64,000 nucleotides of DNA from Lachnospiraceae bacterium (GTDB lineage Bacteria > Bacillota > Clostridia > Lachnospirales > Lachnospiraceae): contig CAAGQC010000055.1 in assembly GCA_900771995.1 (NCBI GenBank), positions 6,622-70,621 on the forward strand, written 5' to 3'. The notes under the pieces are model-generated. The model was not told where the DNA came from, did not search any database, and saw nothing but the letters and a program-made list of their open reading frames with translations. Position numbers and translations under genes: made by a program. Position 1 is the first letter of the stretch, and every line of letters begins with the position of its first letter. Below are positions 15,542-25,140 of the stretch, one piece after another.

Positions 15542-16602
15542 TACTTTTCTCCTTTTAAATCGGCAATGAACATGGCGTCTCCAAAACTGAAAAATCTATA
15601 CTTTTCCCGAATAGCCTCCTCGTAGGCATGCAGAATATGTTCTCTTCCCGCCAGGGCCGATACTAACATCACCAGTGTGGACTCCGGCAGATGGAAATTC
15701 GTGATCAGCGCATCCAGCACCTTGAAACGATACCCGGGATAAATGAAGATCTCGGTATTGTCACAGCCGGGCTGCACCATGCCCTGTTCGTCCGCAGCAC
15801 TCTCCACGGTACGGCAGCTGGTAGTCCCCACACAGATCACGCGGCCGCCGTTTTTCTTTGTCTCGTTGATCGTGTCAGCCGCTTCTTCCGTCACCTGATA
15901 ATACTCGGAATGCATATGATGCTCCAGTACATTTTCTTCCTTTACCGGACGGAAGGTTCCCAGTCCCACATGCAGGGTCACATAAGCGATCCGGATTCCC
16001 TTGTCCGCAATCTGCTGCAACAGTTCCTGGGTAAAATGCAATCCCGCCGTAGGTGCCGCCGCAGAACCTTCATATTTTGCATAAACGGTCTGATAACGGT
16101 TCTTATCCTTCAGTTTGTGGGTAATATAAGGAGGCAGGGGCATCTCCCCCAGCTTGTCCAGCACCTCTTCAAAAATACCCTCATATTCAAAACGGATCAG
16201 ACGGTTACCCTCCTCCACGGTCTCCAGGACTTCTGCCTTTAACAGGCCGCCTCCGAAGGTCAGGCGCTGGCCGGGCTTACATTTCTTGCCGGGTTTTACC
16301 AGCGTTTCCCAGACATCCGCCTCTTTTCTCTTTAACAACAGAACTTCCACATGTCCGCCGGTGCCTTCCCGTTCTCCCAAAAGTCTCGCCGGAATGACCT
16401 TGGTATTATTCAGCACCAGACAGTCTCCGGGATGCAGATAGTCGATAATATCCCGGAAAATATGATGGGAGATCTCCCCGGTATTTTTATCCAGTACCAG
16501 CAGTCTGGAGGAAGAACGATCCTCCAGCGGGTCCTGTGCGATCAGCTCCTGGGGCAGATCAAAGTAAAAGTCTGATTTCTTCAGTTCGGTCGTCTCTGCC
16601 AT
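15541..16602 (-). CDS. queA: tRNA preQ1(34) S-adenosylmethionine ribosyltransferase-isomerase
   Basis: The 353-residue QueA transfers and isomerises the ribosyl group of SAM onto 7-aminomethyl-7-deazaguanine in the tRNA wobble position, making epoxyqueuosine. The family block containing PTAGLHFT and the HVGLGTFRPV segment are present at full length. Both ends overlap by 1 nt: the start with the aminopeptidase stop and the stop with the pilZ start, each as TAATG. No other queuosine gene lies in this window. Confidence 0.97.
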   Translation of the reverse strand: MAETTELKKSDFYFDLPQELIAQDPLEDRSSSRLLVLDKNTGEISHHIFRDIIDYLHPGDCLVLNNTKVIPARLLGEREGTGGHVEVLLLKRKEADVWETLVKPGKKCKPGQRLTFGGGLLKAEVLETVEEGNRLIRFEYEGIFEEVLDKLGEMPLPPYITHKLKDKNRYQTVYAKYEGSAAAPTAGLHFTQELLQQIADKGIRIAYVTLHVGLGTFRPVKEENVLEHHMHSEYYQVTEEAADTINETKKNGGRVICVGTTSCRTVESAADEQGMVQPGCDNTEIFIYPGYRFKVLDALITNFHLPESTLVMLVSALAGREHILHAYEEAIREKYRFFSFGDAMFIADLKGEK

Positions 16603-18023
16603 TACAGGCTCGCTCCTTCCACAAATGCTTTATAGCCGCAATATGCCTCATATACATCGGCCTTGCTGGTAGCTTCCCAGGGGGCATGCATGTTCAGCAC
16701 TGCCACACCGCTGTCGATGACATTCATGCCATACAGCGCCAGAATATATGCGATGGTTCCGCCACCGCCCAGATCTACCTTGCCCAGCTCTGCGGTCTGG
16801 AAGTTCACCTCTGCCTTGTCGAAGATATGGCGCAGATGTGCCAGATATTCCGCATTGGCATCGTTGGAACCGGATTTTCCTCTGGCTCCGGTGAATTTGT
16901 TGATGACCATGCCACCGCCTAAATATGCCACGTTCTTCTTGTCGAAGCTGGAGGCATAGGTGGGGTCAAAGGCGCTGCTGACATCAGAGGAAAGCATGCA
17001 GCTGTGAGCCAGACATCTTCTCACATTCAGTTCACTGTATTCGCCGGCCAGATTCATGACCTCTGCTACGGCATTTTCAAAGAAATGAGACTGCATACCG
17101 GTAGCACCTACGGAACCGATCTCTTCCTTGTCCACCAGAATACAGCACATGGTACGGTCGGTCACATCGCTGTCCAGCATCGCCTGCATGGAAGTGTAGG
17201 CACAGACTCTGTCGTCCTGTCCGTAAGCCAGTGTCATGCTGCGGTCGAAGCCTGCTTCTCTGGCTCTGCCTGCGGGAACGATCTCCAGTTCCGCGGAGAC
17301 GAAATCCTCTTCGTGGATATCATAGGTCTCCTTCAGAATATCCAGAACACCTGCCTTTACAGCTTCCTTACCGGCATTCTTCTCGTCTTTTTCCTTTTTG
17401 TCCTTCTTATTAAGCAGCAGGGGCTTGTTGCCTACGATGATATCCAGTGCCTCACCCTCAATGACCTTGGCAGCCTTTTTCTCCAGCTGTTCCTGTGCCA
17501 GATGGATCAGCAGATCCGATACGAAAAATACGGGATCATCCTCGTTCTCACCGATGTTGATCTCTACACAGGTACCGTCCTTTTTCACGATGACACCGTG
17601 AATGGCCAGAGGAATAGTCACCCACTGATACTTCTTCACACCACCGTAATAATGGGTATCCAGATAAGCGAAACCGCCATCCTCATACAGAGGATTCTGC
17701 TTCACATCCAGTCTCGGGCTGTCGATATGGGCACCGAGGATGTTCATGCCCTCCGTCATGGGCTTACGGCCGATCTGGAACATGGCGATGGATTTGTTCA
17801 TCCATACGCTGTATACCTTATCTCCGGTCTTAAGGGCAGCGCCCTCTTTGATCAGGCTCTCCAGTTCACGATAACCGGACTTTTCAATGGTGTTGACGAT
17901 CGTATCGATACATTCTCTCTCGGTCTTGCCGTTGTCCAGGAAGTCACGATACTGTGCATTTATCTTCTCCAGTTCTTTTAACTGTTTGGAAGAATAGGTC
18001 TCCCAGGTGTTTTTCTTTTCCAT
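16602..18023 (-). CDS. M18 family aminopeptidase
   Basis: The 473-residue zinc aminopeptidase belongs to family M18 (aspartyl aminopeptidase/aminopeptidase I). Metal and catalytic residues are recognisable: His in GAHIDSPRLD, Asp in GQDDRVC, Glu-Glu in VDKEEIGS and His in LNMHAPWE near the C-terminus. It is cytoplasmic, without a signal peptide, and probably acts in peptide turnover. The ATG at 18023 lies downstream of two small hairpins that may form its leader. It is the first of four overlapping genes with queA, pilZ and vanZ. Confidence 0.93.
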   Translation of the reverse strand: MEKKNTWETYSSKQLKELEKINAQYRDFLDNGKTERECIDTIVNTIEKSGYRELESLIKEGAALKTGDKVYSVWMNKSIAMFQIGRKPMTEGMNILGAHIDSPRLDVKQNPLYEDGGFAYLDTHYYGGVKKYQWVTIPLAIHGVIVKKDGTCVEINIGENEDDPVFFVSDLLIHLAQEQLEKKAAKVIEGEALDIIVGNKPLLLNKKDKKEKDEKNAGKEAVKAGVLDILKETYDIHEEDFVSAELEIVPAGRAREAGFDRSMTLAYGQDDRVCAYTSMQAMLDSDVTDRTMCCILVDKEEIGSVGATGMQSHFFENAVAEVMNLAGEYSELNVRRCLAHSCMLSSDVSSAFDPTYASSFDKKNVAYLGGGMVINKFTGARGKSGSNDANAEYLAHLRHIFDKAEVNFQTAELGKVDLGGGGTIAYILALYGMNVIDSGVAVLNMHAPWEATSKADVYEAYCGYKAFVEGASL

Positions 18024-18045
18024 ATTGCTTTATCCTCATTTCCGC

Positions 18046-18094
18046 ATCCGTCTTACGGATACTCTTATAACAGGAGAGGTCTTACGCCCTCTCC
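18046..18094 (-). promoter_or_regulatory. Twin hairpins with identical loop motif before the aminopeptidase operon
   Basis: Minus-strand stems GGAGAGG/CCTCTCC (18073-18094) and ATCCGT/ACGGAT (18046-18060) both expose CGTAAGAC at the loop, 29 nt apart. There is no T-tract. They may be leader structures or protein-binding sites, or mRNA ends of yihY. Confidence 0.4.
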
Positions 18095-18124
18095 GTATCA
18101 GTGTACTACATTTGTGTTCGCAGT

Positions 18125-19090
18125 TCAATTCCCGTCTGTCAGATTTTCGTCCTGTTTCCCGGAGTTCCTGTCGATCTCCGTATAATGTTTCTTCCTGCGC
18201 TGGATCTTTTTGATCTCCCGGATGCGCCTGCGGTTCTCCCTCGCCAGTTCACTCTTGCTGCTGGCATGATTCACCAGCACCCGGTTCACCGGCCGGAAAT
18301 ACCGATTCAGATAGGCCCCGATCAGGATAATATACATACAGAAATACATCCACAGCAGAATGATGACCATGATTGCCAGACTTCCGTAGATACTATATCT
18401 GTTTCCATAGGACACATACATGGAAAAGCCCCAGGAGAACACGCTCCATACCACGGCCGCAAAACAGGCCCCCGGAACCTGTTCGGTAAATTTTAACTTT
18501 GTATCCGGAATATACGTATAGATCAGCCCAAACAGCAGGATCAGTACCGCCCAGACGAACAGGAAACGGAAGTTCATTAAAAAGCTTACAAACATCTGTA
18601 GCTGCGGGATCCTGTGCAGTGCAATATCCACCAGCTGGTTACCGAACACCATCAGAAACAGAGACAAAATCAGCACCACCAGCATGATCAGAGTATAGAA
18701 GCTGGCAATAAAACGGATGACAAAATAATTACGTTTCTCATCCACGCCGTTGACTGCATTCAGTCCCCGCATCAGTGCCATAACTCCTTTGGCCGCCGAC
18801 CAGACCATGGCAATCAGCGCCACCGGCAGGATCCCCACGGAGCTCTCATACACATCCACGATCAGGCTCTCCACCATGGCATCCGCAATATCCGGCGTCA
18901 CATCCGTCAGCGCCGTGATCAGGTTCTGCTCCGTCACCGGCGTATAAGGGATCACCGCGCAGACCACCATGAGCATCGGGATGACCGACAAAAACAGGAA
19001 GAAGGCTGTGCTGGCCGCGTAGGCACTGATATTCTGTTTTTTCATCTGGCTGGAAAAATCCCTCCAGATGCGGATTATTGTCCTGAGCAT
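18125..19090 (-). CDS. YihY/BrkB family membrane protein
   Basis: The product is about 321 residues with six predicted helices. The family segment AAKGVMALMRGLNAVNG and the C-terminal GAYLNRYF region are typical of the YihY/BrkB (UPF0761) group. Despite the old name ribonuclease BN, these are membrane proteins of unknown function. The ATG at 19090 is preferred because GAAGG lies 8 nt upstream; the ATG at 19099 abuts that motif. It overlaps the end of the SpoIID-like gene by 16 nt. A basic cytoplasmic tail of about 50 residues ends the protein. Confidence 0.9.
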   Translation of the reverse strand: MLRTIIRIWRDFSSQMKKQNISAYAASTAFFLFLSVIPMLMVVCAVIPYTPVTEQNLITALTDVTPDIADAMVESLIVDVYESSVGILPVALIAMVWSAAKGVMALMRGLNAVNGVDEKRNYFVIRFIASFYTLIMLVVLILSLFLMVFGNQLVDIALHRIPQLQMFVSFLMNFRFLFVWAVLILLFGLIYTYIPDTKLKFTEQVPGACFAAVVWSVFSWGFSMYVSYGNRYSIYGSLAIMVIILLWMYFCMYIILIGAYLNRYFRPVNRVLVNHASSKSELARENRRRIREIKKIQRRKKHYTEIDRNSGKQDENLTDGN

Positions 19091-21054
19091 ATTTCGCATC
19101 CTTCATAGAAAAAGTTAAGGATCTGTTCCGCGCTAAGCCCCTGCAATGCCATGTTTTTGGCACCGTTCTGGCTCATTCCCACGCCGTGGCCGAATCCGCC
19201 GCCGATAATGTTATATCCTACCACATTTTTCTTATCGTGACTAGGTTCTATCACAAAAAAGGCACTGGGAAGAAGGTTCGGCATGGATACCTCGCTGCCA
19301 TCCTGTCTTACCACTTTTGCCACCCCATCACAGAGTACTGCTCTGATATTATATTCCGAAATCACCTTAAAAGTTCCTTTGTCCGTGACAATGACCATTT
19401 CATCCGCCACGCCGCCGGGGCCGCGTTTTACAACGGAAATATCATTTACCTTAGAAAAAGTTTTTATATTTTGACTGATGTAGTCATCATCCTTCAGGGT
19501 CAATATCAGCTTCTCATTTGCTTCATACCGTTTCTTCAGAGTCTCCACCATCCGGTCAATATCGATTTCCTTCACCGTGTAAGTCCAGCGGTACCACCCT
19601 TCCTGCGCCTCATAATCTTCCGCATGCGTCCCGGTGATAAAATCATGGAAAGCATCTTCCTGCTGCAGATCCTCAGCATCGGGTTCCCCGGTAATTACGT
19701 TACTGCCCGTCGTTACCGTCTCACTCTCCATCCGCGCCAGGCTCTCCGGATTCAGCCGGCTGCTCTTCAGATAATCAATGGTCTCTGCCTCCGCCGTCTT
19801 CCATACATTCGCGGTGGTTCCCACCCCACAGGAAGTGGAATAATAATAGGTATTCGCCACCTTTCCCGCAGCCGTCAGGATCATCTGTCCGTAAGTCTCC
19901 TTCACCGCTGTCGTGGCACTGTCAGCTTCCGTGATATTGTTATAGACCTGATAGGATGTGCTGTCGTCCACATGGGCACCGTACTGGGGATAACCCGCCC
20001 GCAGCATATGTCCATAGGCATAGGTTCTGGCACAGATAGCCTGCGCTTTCAGAGCCTCCAGTGGGTAGGATGCCGGCATTTCACTGGGTACCACACTGTA
20101 GAGATATTCCTCCAGAGGCAGTTCATTCACCACCGCGATGCCCTCCACCGTCCGCAGCAGTTCTATCTGCCCTCTGTAAGAAGGTGTCCCCTGGCTCCGG
20201 TTCACATTGTTCAGCCGGACTCTGCCCGTCAGCACCGCGGGTACTATATAGATCCGTTCTCCCACGAAATAATCACTGTCTGCGTCAATGGTGACCTCTT
20301 CTCCTCCGGAAAACAATTCTTCCTGCATTTCTTCCCCGCTGCCGTATCGTAACAGGAAATCACTGTCTGCCGTCAACGTCACTTCTCTGTGTAAATTATC
20401 CGCAAAATCCGAAGTCTTAAGCAGTACCCGGATCCGGTCCATCGCTTCCTCTCTGGCCAGCAGGATACCGCAGATCTCGCCATTCTCTCTGACAAAATCT
20501 GCGTCCGCATAGCCGAAGACCAGATCTGCGGTAGTGCACATGGCAAGTTCCCGGTACAGACGGTACCCCTTATAATTCTCCGCCAGCGGGATCCTGCCTC
20601 TGTCTTCGATCTCTATACCGCTTGCATCCGCCGACAGCACTCTTCCGGTAAATATGTCCGTTTTCAGCATAACGGCTGTCACGAGATCATCCGTAAGTTC
20701 CACATCCGCCAGCTGTTCCCGCATCTGCTCCGGTGCCGGCAGAGCGTCTGCTTCCCCCGTCTCTGTATCCAGACAATAAGTCTCTCTTGCGCCATCACGG
20801 AATATGGTAATCTGACCGTTTTGTGCCTCCGTGATCCAGACATTTTTCAGTTCCCGCACCACCGGAATGTGCTGCGGCAGGTTCTCCTCTGCTCCCGGAG
20901 TCCCCGGTTCCTCCCGTCCGCAGCTATGTAACAGATTTATCAGAAGCCAAAAAAGAAGAAATGCCGCACCTAAAACACACAGGTATTTCTTCCACTGTAT
21001 TCTCTGTTCCTTCGAGAGTTTATAATAATTCGCAAACAGCCTGTTTTTCTTCAA
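19075..21054 (-). CDS. SpoIID/LytB domain protein
   Basis: The 659-residue protein has an N-terminal membrane anchor (about residues 22-45) and a large extracytoplasmic part. The SpoIID domain occupies the C-terminal half, with PSEMPASYPLEALKAQA and the GGGFGHGVGMSQNGA motif close to the end. SpoIID is a lytic transglycosylase needed for engulfment. This protein is roughly twice the size of Bacillus SpoIID and carries extra N-terminal beta-rich sequence. It may therefore be a vegetative paralogue rather than the sporulation protein itself. The start appears to be TTG at 21054 after GGGGAAGGA. No spoIIQ or spoIIID neighbour is present. Confidence 0.88.
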   Translation of the reverse strand: MKKNRLFANYYKLSKEQRIQWKKYLCVLGAAFLLFWLLINLLHSCGREEPGTPGAEENLPQHIPVVRELKNVWITEAQNGQITIFRDGARETYCLDTETGEADALPAPEQMREQLADVELTDDLVTAVMLKTDIFTGRVLSADASGIEIEDRGRIPLAENYKGYRLYRELAMCTTADLVFGYADADFVRENGEICGILLAREEAMDRIRVLLKTSDFADNLHREVTLTADSDFLLRYGSGEEMQEELFSGGEEVTIDADSDYFVGERIYIVPAVLTGRVRLNNVNRSQGTPSYRGQIELLRTVEGIAVVNELPLEEYLYSVVPSEMPASYPLEALKAQAICARTYAYGHMLRAGYPQYGAHVDDSTSYQVYNNITEADSATTAVKETYGQMILTAAGKVANTYYYSTSCGVGTTANVWKTAEAETIDYLKSSRLNPESLARMESETVTTGSNVITGEPDAEDLQQEDAFHDFITGTHAEDYEAQEGWYRWTYTVKEIDIDRMVETLKKRYEANEKLILTLKDDDYISQNIKTFSKVNDISVVKRGPGGVADEMVIVTDKGTFKVISEYNIRAVLCDGVAKVVRQDGSEVSMPNLLPSAFFVIEPSHDKKNVVGYNIIGGGFGHGVGMSQNGAKNMALQGLSAEQILNFFYEGCEICSGQ

Positions 21055-21092
21055 ATCCTTCCCCGCCTATTCAGAATCTGTTTTATGACTTT

Positions 21093-21323
21093 AAAAGAGC
21101 AGTCCCAAAGGACTGCTCTCTCTTTTGTATTGTTATCCCCAAAATGCCGCCTCTTACCTTTTGACTCCTAGCAATGCTAGGTGGGTAACCGCAACCAACC
21201 TTTTGCCTTCCCTTCCAATCCTCCTTGCGGAGTGAGGGCTTGACAGCCGCTTGGCAATATAGGAATCCCGTTTAAAGTAAATGTAGGTTCAAAACTGGTA
21301 AGAGTTATCGCACATCTCAGGTT
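21093..21323 (-). ncRNA. ssrS: 6S RNA
   Basis: A minus-strand transcript of about 231 nt runs from a strong promoter to a terminator (stem GAGCAGTCC/GGACTGCTC with TTTT, 21093-21118) and contains no ORF. Its ends form the 6S closing stem: CTGAGATGTGCG near the 5' end with GCGGCATTTTGGGG near the 3' end, and CTCTTACC with GGTAAGAG. The central part is the large open region with short internal hairpins, including CCTAGCATTGCTAGG. The 5' GAGATGT and 3' GCGGCAT pair matches the well-known 6S ends in E. coli. 6S RNA binds the sigma-A holoenzyme and lowers transcription in stationary phase. Confidence 0.85.
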
Positions 21324-21329
21324 AAGTAT

Positions 21330-21358
21330 ATTATAGCGAGTTGGGATGTATTTTACAA
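21330..21358 (-). promoter_or_regulatory. Promoter of 6S RNA
   Basis: TTGTAA (21353-21358), exactly 17 nt, TATAAT (21330-21335) on minus. The predicted start is near 21323. Confidence 0.75.
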
Positions 21359-21390
21359 CTGTAAATTTTGCCAATTTCAGGTTATCTTTC

Positions 21391-21419
21391 AAAAAAAGGC
21401 TGCCTCCGAAGAGGCAGCC
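21391..21419 (-). terminator. Terminator of pckA
   Basis: GGCTGCCTC with a TTCG-type tetraloop and GAGGCAGCC, followed on minus by seven T residues, 32 nt after the pckA stop. Confidence 0.95.
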
Positions 21420-21450
21420 TTCCCTATTTGCATTTGTCTGTAAAGTAAGA

Positions 21451-23055
21451 TTACAGCTGAGGACCAGCAGCAACCAGAGCCTTACCAGCATCATTTCCTT
21501 CATATTTAGCGAAGTTCTTGATGAATCTCTGAGCCAGATCCTTTGCCTTCTCTTCCCACTGGGAAGGATCAGCGTAGGTATCTCTGGGATCCAGAATACC
21601 GGTGTCAACACCAGTCAGCTCGGTAGGAACTTCAAAATCGAAGTAAGGGATCTTCTTGGTAGGAGCGGTCTTGATAGCGCCATCCAGGATAGCATCGATG
21701 ATGCCACGGGTATCCTTAATGGAGATACGCTTGCCGGTTCCGTTCCATCCGGTGTTAACCAGGTATGCCTTAGCACCGTTCTTCTCCATCTTCTTAACCA
21801 GCTCTTCTGCATACTTGGTAGGATGCAGCTCCAGGAATGCCTGGCCGAAGCAAGCAGAGAAGGTAGGGGTAGGCTCGGTAATACCACGCTCGGTACCAGC
21901 TAACTTAGCTGTGAAACCGGACAGGAAGTAGTACTGGGTCTGCTCCGGAGTCAGAATAGATACGGGAGGCAGTACGCCGAATGCATCAGCAGACAGGAAG
22001 ATTACGTTCTTTGCTGCAGGTGCGGAAGAAATAGGACGTACGATATTCTGAATATGGTTGATAGGATAAGATACACGAGTATTCTCGGTTACGCTCTTAT
22101 CGTTGAAATCAATCTTGCCGTTAGCATCAACGGTTACGTTCTCAAGCAGAGCATCTCTCTTGATTGCGTTGTAGATGTCGGGCTCGGAATCTTTGTCCAG
22201 GTTGATAACCTTAGCGTAGCATCCACCTTCGAAGTTGAATACACCGTTGTCATCCCAGCCGTGCTCGTCATCACCGATCAGCAGACGCTTAGGATCGGTA
22301 GACAGGGTGGTCTTACCGGTTCCGGACAGACCGAAGAAAATTGCGGTATTCTCACCGTTCATATCGGTGTTTGCGGAGCAGTGCATGGAAGCAATACCCT
22401 TCAGAGGCAGGTAGTAGTTCATCATGGAGAACATACCCTTCTTCATTTCTCCGCCGTACCATGTGTTAACGATAACCTGCTCGCGGCTGGTGATATTGAA
22501 AGCTACACAGGTCTCAGAATTCAGACCCAGCTCCTTGTAATTCTCAACCTTAGCCTTGGATGCGTTGTAAACTACGAAATCGGGCTCGAAGTTCTTCAGC
22601 TCTTCCTCGGTGGGTTTGATGAACATGTTGGTTACGAAATGAGCCTGCCAAGCTACCTCAACGATGAAACGGATAGCCATACGGGTGTCCTTGTTAGCGC
22701 CGCAGAATGCATCTACAACGAACAGTCTCTTGTTGGACAGCTCCTTCTTAGCGATATCCTTTACAGCAGCCCATGCTTCCTGAGACATACGATGGTTGTC
22801 GTTCTTGTACTCATCAGAGGTCCACCATACAGTGTCCTTGGAGTTCTCATCCTCAACGATGAACTTATCTTTGGGAGAACGTCCTGTATATATACCGGTC
22901 ATAACGTTTACCGCACCGAGTTCAGTCTCCTGACCTTTCTCGTAGCCTTCCAGTTCAGGCTTCATCTCTTCTTTGAATAACTCTTCATAAGAAGGATTGT
23001 AAACGATTTCTGTGGTTCCGGTGATGCCGTACTTGCTTAAATTGATCTCTGCCAT
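21451..23055 (-). CDS. pckA: Phosphoenolpyruvate carboxykinase (ATP)
   Basis: The 534-residue enzyme interconverts oxaloacetate + ATP with PEP + CO2 + ADP. The P-loop GLSGTGKTTLS, the TGRSPKDKF segment near the N-terminus and the kinase-1a/2 regions are intact. In fermenting anaerobes it often runs in the carboxylating direction, conserving ATP while supplying oxaloacetate. That fits the oxaloacetate and methylmalonyl decarboxylase cluster elsewhere in the window, as an inference. The ATG follows AAAGAGG. The gene has its own promoter and terminator. Confidence 0.98.
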   Translation of the reverse strand: MAEINLSKYGITGTTEIVYNPSYEELFKEEMKPELEGYEKGQETELGAVNVMTGIYTGRSPKDKFIVEDENSKDTVWWTSDEYKNDNHRMSQEAWAAVKDIAKKELSNKRLFVVDAFCGANKDTRMAIRFIVEVAWQAHFVTNMFIKPTEEELKNFEPDFVVYNASKAKVENYKELGLNSETCVAFNITSREQVIVNTWYGGEMKKGMFSMMNYYLPLKGIASMHCSANTDMNGENTAIFFGLSGTGKTTLSTDPKRLLIGDDEHGWDDNGVFNFEGGCYAKVINLDKDSEPDIYNAIKRDALLENVTVDANGKIDFNDKSVTENTRVSYPINHIQNIVRPISSAPAAKNVIFLSADAFGVLPPVSILTPEQTQYYFLSGFTAKLAGTERGITEPTPTFSACFGQAFLELHPTKYAEELVKKMEKNGAKAYLVNTGWNGTGKRISIKDTRGIIDAILDGAIKTAPTKKIPYFDFEVPTELTGVDTGILDPRDTYADPSQWEEKAKDLAQRFIKNFAKYEGNDAGKALVAAGPQL

Positions 23056-23116
23056 CTTACATTAACCTCTTTCCTTTAAATTTATGTGTGTCTTTATCTT
23101 CTGCCACATCGTCTGT

Positions 23117-23145
23117 ATTATCTCAAAACCCAGTAAAAAAGTCAA
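23117..23145 (-). promoter_or_regulatory. Predicted promoter of pckA
   Basis: TTGACT (23140-23145), 17 nt, GATAAT (23117-23122) on minus, about 60 nt before the ATG. Confidence 0.6.
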
Positions 23146-23183
23146 GAAAGCGTTAAAAATTTTATACCGATTTTATAATCTCT

Positions 23184-24983
23184 TTACTTTACCCCGGTTT
23201 CCGCCGCCAGCCACTCTTTTTCTTCCTCATTCAGATAGGGAGAAATCTTCTCGTAGACGGTCTTCTGATACTCCTGCAGATACTTTTTCTGGGTATCGTT
23301 CAGGTACTTTTCGTCAATGGCTTCTCTGTCGATGGGCACCCAGGTCAGGGTCTCGAAATGCATGAACTGACCGTACTCGTTCTTCACATCATTTCTGGCT
23401 ACCATCACGTTCTCGATCCGGATACCGTGACTGCCCTGAATGTAGATGCCGGGCTCGTTGGTGATGTCCATGCCGTCCTCGAACACTGCTTCCACCATAT
23501 TACCGGTGAATCTCCAACGCATGTTCTGGGGACCTTCGTGCACATTCAGAATATAGCCTACGCCGTGTCCGGTTCCGCACTGGTAATCAATATCCATATC
23601 CCAGATGGGCTGTCTTGCCAGAATGTCCAGATTCCGTCCGGTACAGCCGTAGAGCCAGTGGGCGTGGGTCAGCTGCATCACTGCCGCCGCTACCATGGTA
23701 TAATGCTTTCTGATCTCCTCGGAGATGGGGCCTAATACGATGGTTCTGGTCACATCGGTAGTACCGCCCAGATACTGTCCGCCGGAATCTACCAGAAGCA
23801 TTCCTTCCGGCTGAAGCGTTGCGCAGTTCTCCGGAGTGGCCTCATAATGCATCATGGCTGCGTTGGACTTGTAGCCTGCTATGGTGGGGAAGGACAGATC
23901 CAGGAATTCCGGAATCTCTCTTCTCTTCTGTTCCAGATAGTCTGCCGCGGTCACTTCGGTGATCGTCTCTTTGCCTACATGGGTCTTTAACCAGTAGATG
24001 AACTTTGTTACCGCCACGCTGTCTTTTAAATAAATCTCCTGCATTCTTGCCAGTTCCACCGGATTCTTGATGGCCTTTAACAGTTCGGTGGGGTTCTTGC
24101 TCTCTACTAACTTCTGATTCTTCTGCAGAGTCTTATATAAAGTATAGCTGCAATATCGGTTGTCCACGAGAATGGCATTGCCTGCGGGAAGTGCCTTCAG
24201 GAAATCCACGACGGTACCGTATTCCTTCACCTCAATATGATGGGCTGCCAGATACTCCGTCACCTGTGCATCCAGTGCCTTCTGCTGGATAAATAATGTT
24301 GCATTGCTCTCCGTAATGTAGGCATAGGACATGGCCACCGGATTGCATTCCACGTCACAGCCACGGATATTGAAGAGCCACATCAGATCGTCCAGTTTGG
24401 TCAGAAGCAGTGCATTGGCTCCGTCCTTCGCCATCTTTTCTCTGGTCTCTGCAAGTTTTTCTTCTACGCTCTTACCGGCAATCTTTTCGTCCAGCACGGT
24501 AACTTTCCCGGCGGGGAAATCCGGTCTGTCCATCCAGATGCTCTCTGCCAGATCCTTCTCATAAGCGATGCGGATCTGCTTCTTTTCCAGCACCTTTTCG
24601 TATTTTCTGCCGTCCATGGCAGCGATGACTCTGCCGTCGAAGCCCAGGGTCTGTCCCTGCTGCATGTTCTGCTCCAGGAACTCCTCGATGGTGGGGACCC
24701 CTTCCTGTAACATACGGAACAGTTCTACGCCGGTTCCTTCCAGTTCTGCTTCTGCCTGGATAAAATATCTGCCGTCAGTCCACAGTCCGGCGCCGTCCTT
24801 CCATACTAACAGCGTACCGTTGGAACCGGTGAAATTGCTGAAATATTCTCTTACCTTAAAATAATCGTTTACATATTCGGAATTATGAAAATCCGCGGTG
24901 GGCATCATATAGAAATCAATGCCTTCCTCCTGCATCTTCTTCCGCAGAAGAGCAAGTCTGTCCTGAATCACTTTGTTTTCCAT
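23184..24983 (-). CDS. M24 family Xaa-Pro aminopeptidase
   Basis: The 599-residue, three-domain aminopeptidase P-type enzyme removes N-terminal residues before proline. Two creatinase-like N-terminal domains precede the pita-bread catalytic domain. The dimetal ligands are all visible: Asp in LVDSGGQY, Asp in TTDVTRT, His in GTGHGVGY, Glu in TNEPGIY and Glu in RIENVMVA. It is cytoplasmic and probably involved in peptide nutrition. The RBS GGAGA lies just before the ATG. It is followed by pckA but separated from it by about 130 nt with a pckA promoter. Confidence 0.95.
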   Translation of the reverse strand: MENKVIQDRLALLRKKMQEEGIDFYMMPTADFHNSEYVNDYFKVREYFSNFTGSNGTLLVWKDGAGLWTDGRYFIQAEAELEGTGVELFRMLQEGVPTIEEFLEQNMQQGQTLGFDGRVIAAMDGRKYEKVLEKKQIRIAYEKDLAESIWMDRPDFPAGKVTVLDEKIAGKSVEEKLAETREKMAKDGANALLLTKLDDLMWLFNIRGCDVECNPVAMSYAYITESNATLFIQQKALDAQVTEYLAAHHIEVKEYGTVVDFLKALPAGNAILVDNRYCSYTLYKTLQKNQKLVESKNPTELLKAIKNPVELARMQEIYLKDSVAVTKFIYWLKTHVGKETITEVTAADYLEQKRREIPEFLDLSFPTIAGYKSNAAMMHYEATPENCATLQPEGMLLVDSGGQYLGGTTDVTRTIVLGPISEEIRKHYTMVAAAVMQLTHAHWLYGCTGRNLDILARQPIWDMDIDYQCGTGHGVGYILNVHEGPQNMRWRFTGNMVEAVFEDGMDITNEPGIYIQGSHGIRIENVMVARNDVKNEYGQFMHFETLTWVPIDREAIDEKYLNDTQKKYLQEYQKTVYEKISPYLNEEEKEWLAAETGVK

Positions 24984-25140
24984 GTTATCTCCATTCTGTA
25001 TATCTATATACCAATTCTGTTGCAGGATGTGTCAAATCATATCCTGGCCTGGGCTTATCCCCCGTTAACCGTTTGGCTGTTTTACCGTTTGGACTTTTCA
25101 CTGCTACCGCCTGACGGCAACTTCCGGCCGGTACGGGGAA

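Noticed and set aside
19075..21054. True sporulation spoIID
   Set aside because: The domain is right but the protein is about twice the expected length and lacks the usual neighbours, so only a SpoIID-domain label is given.
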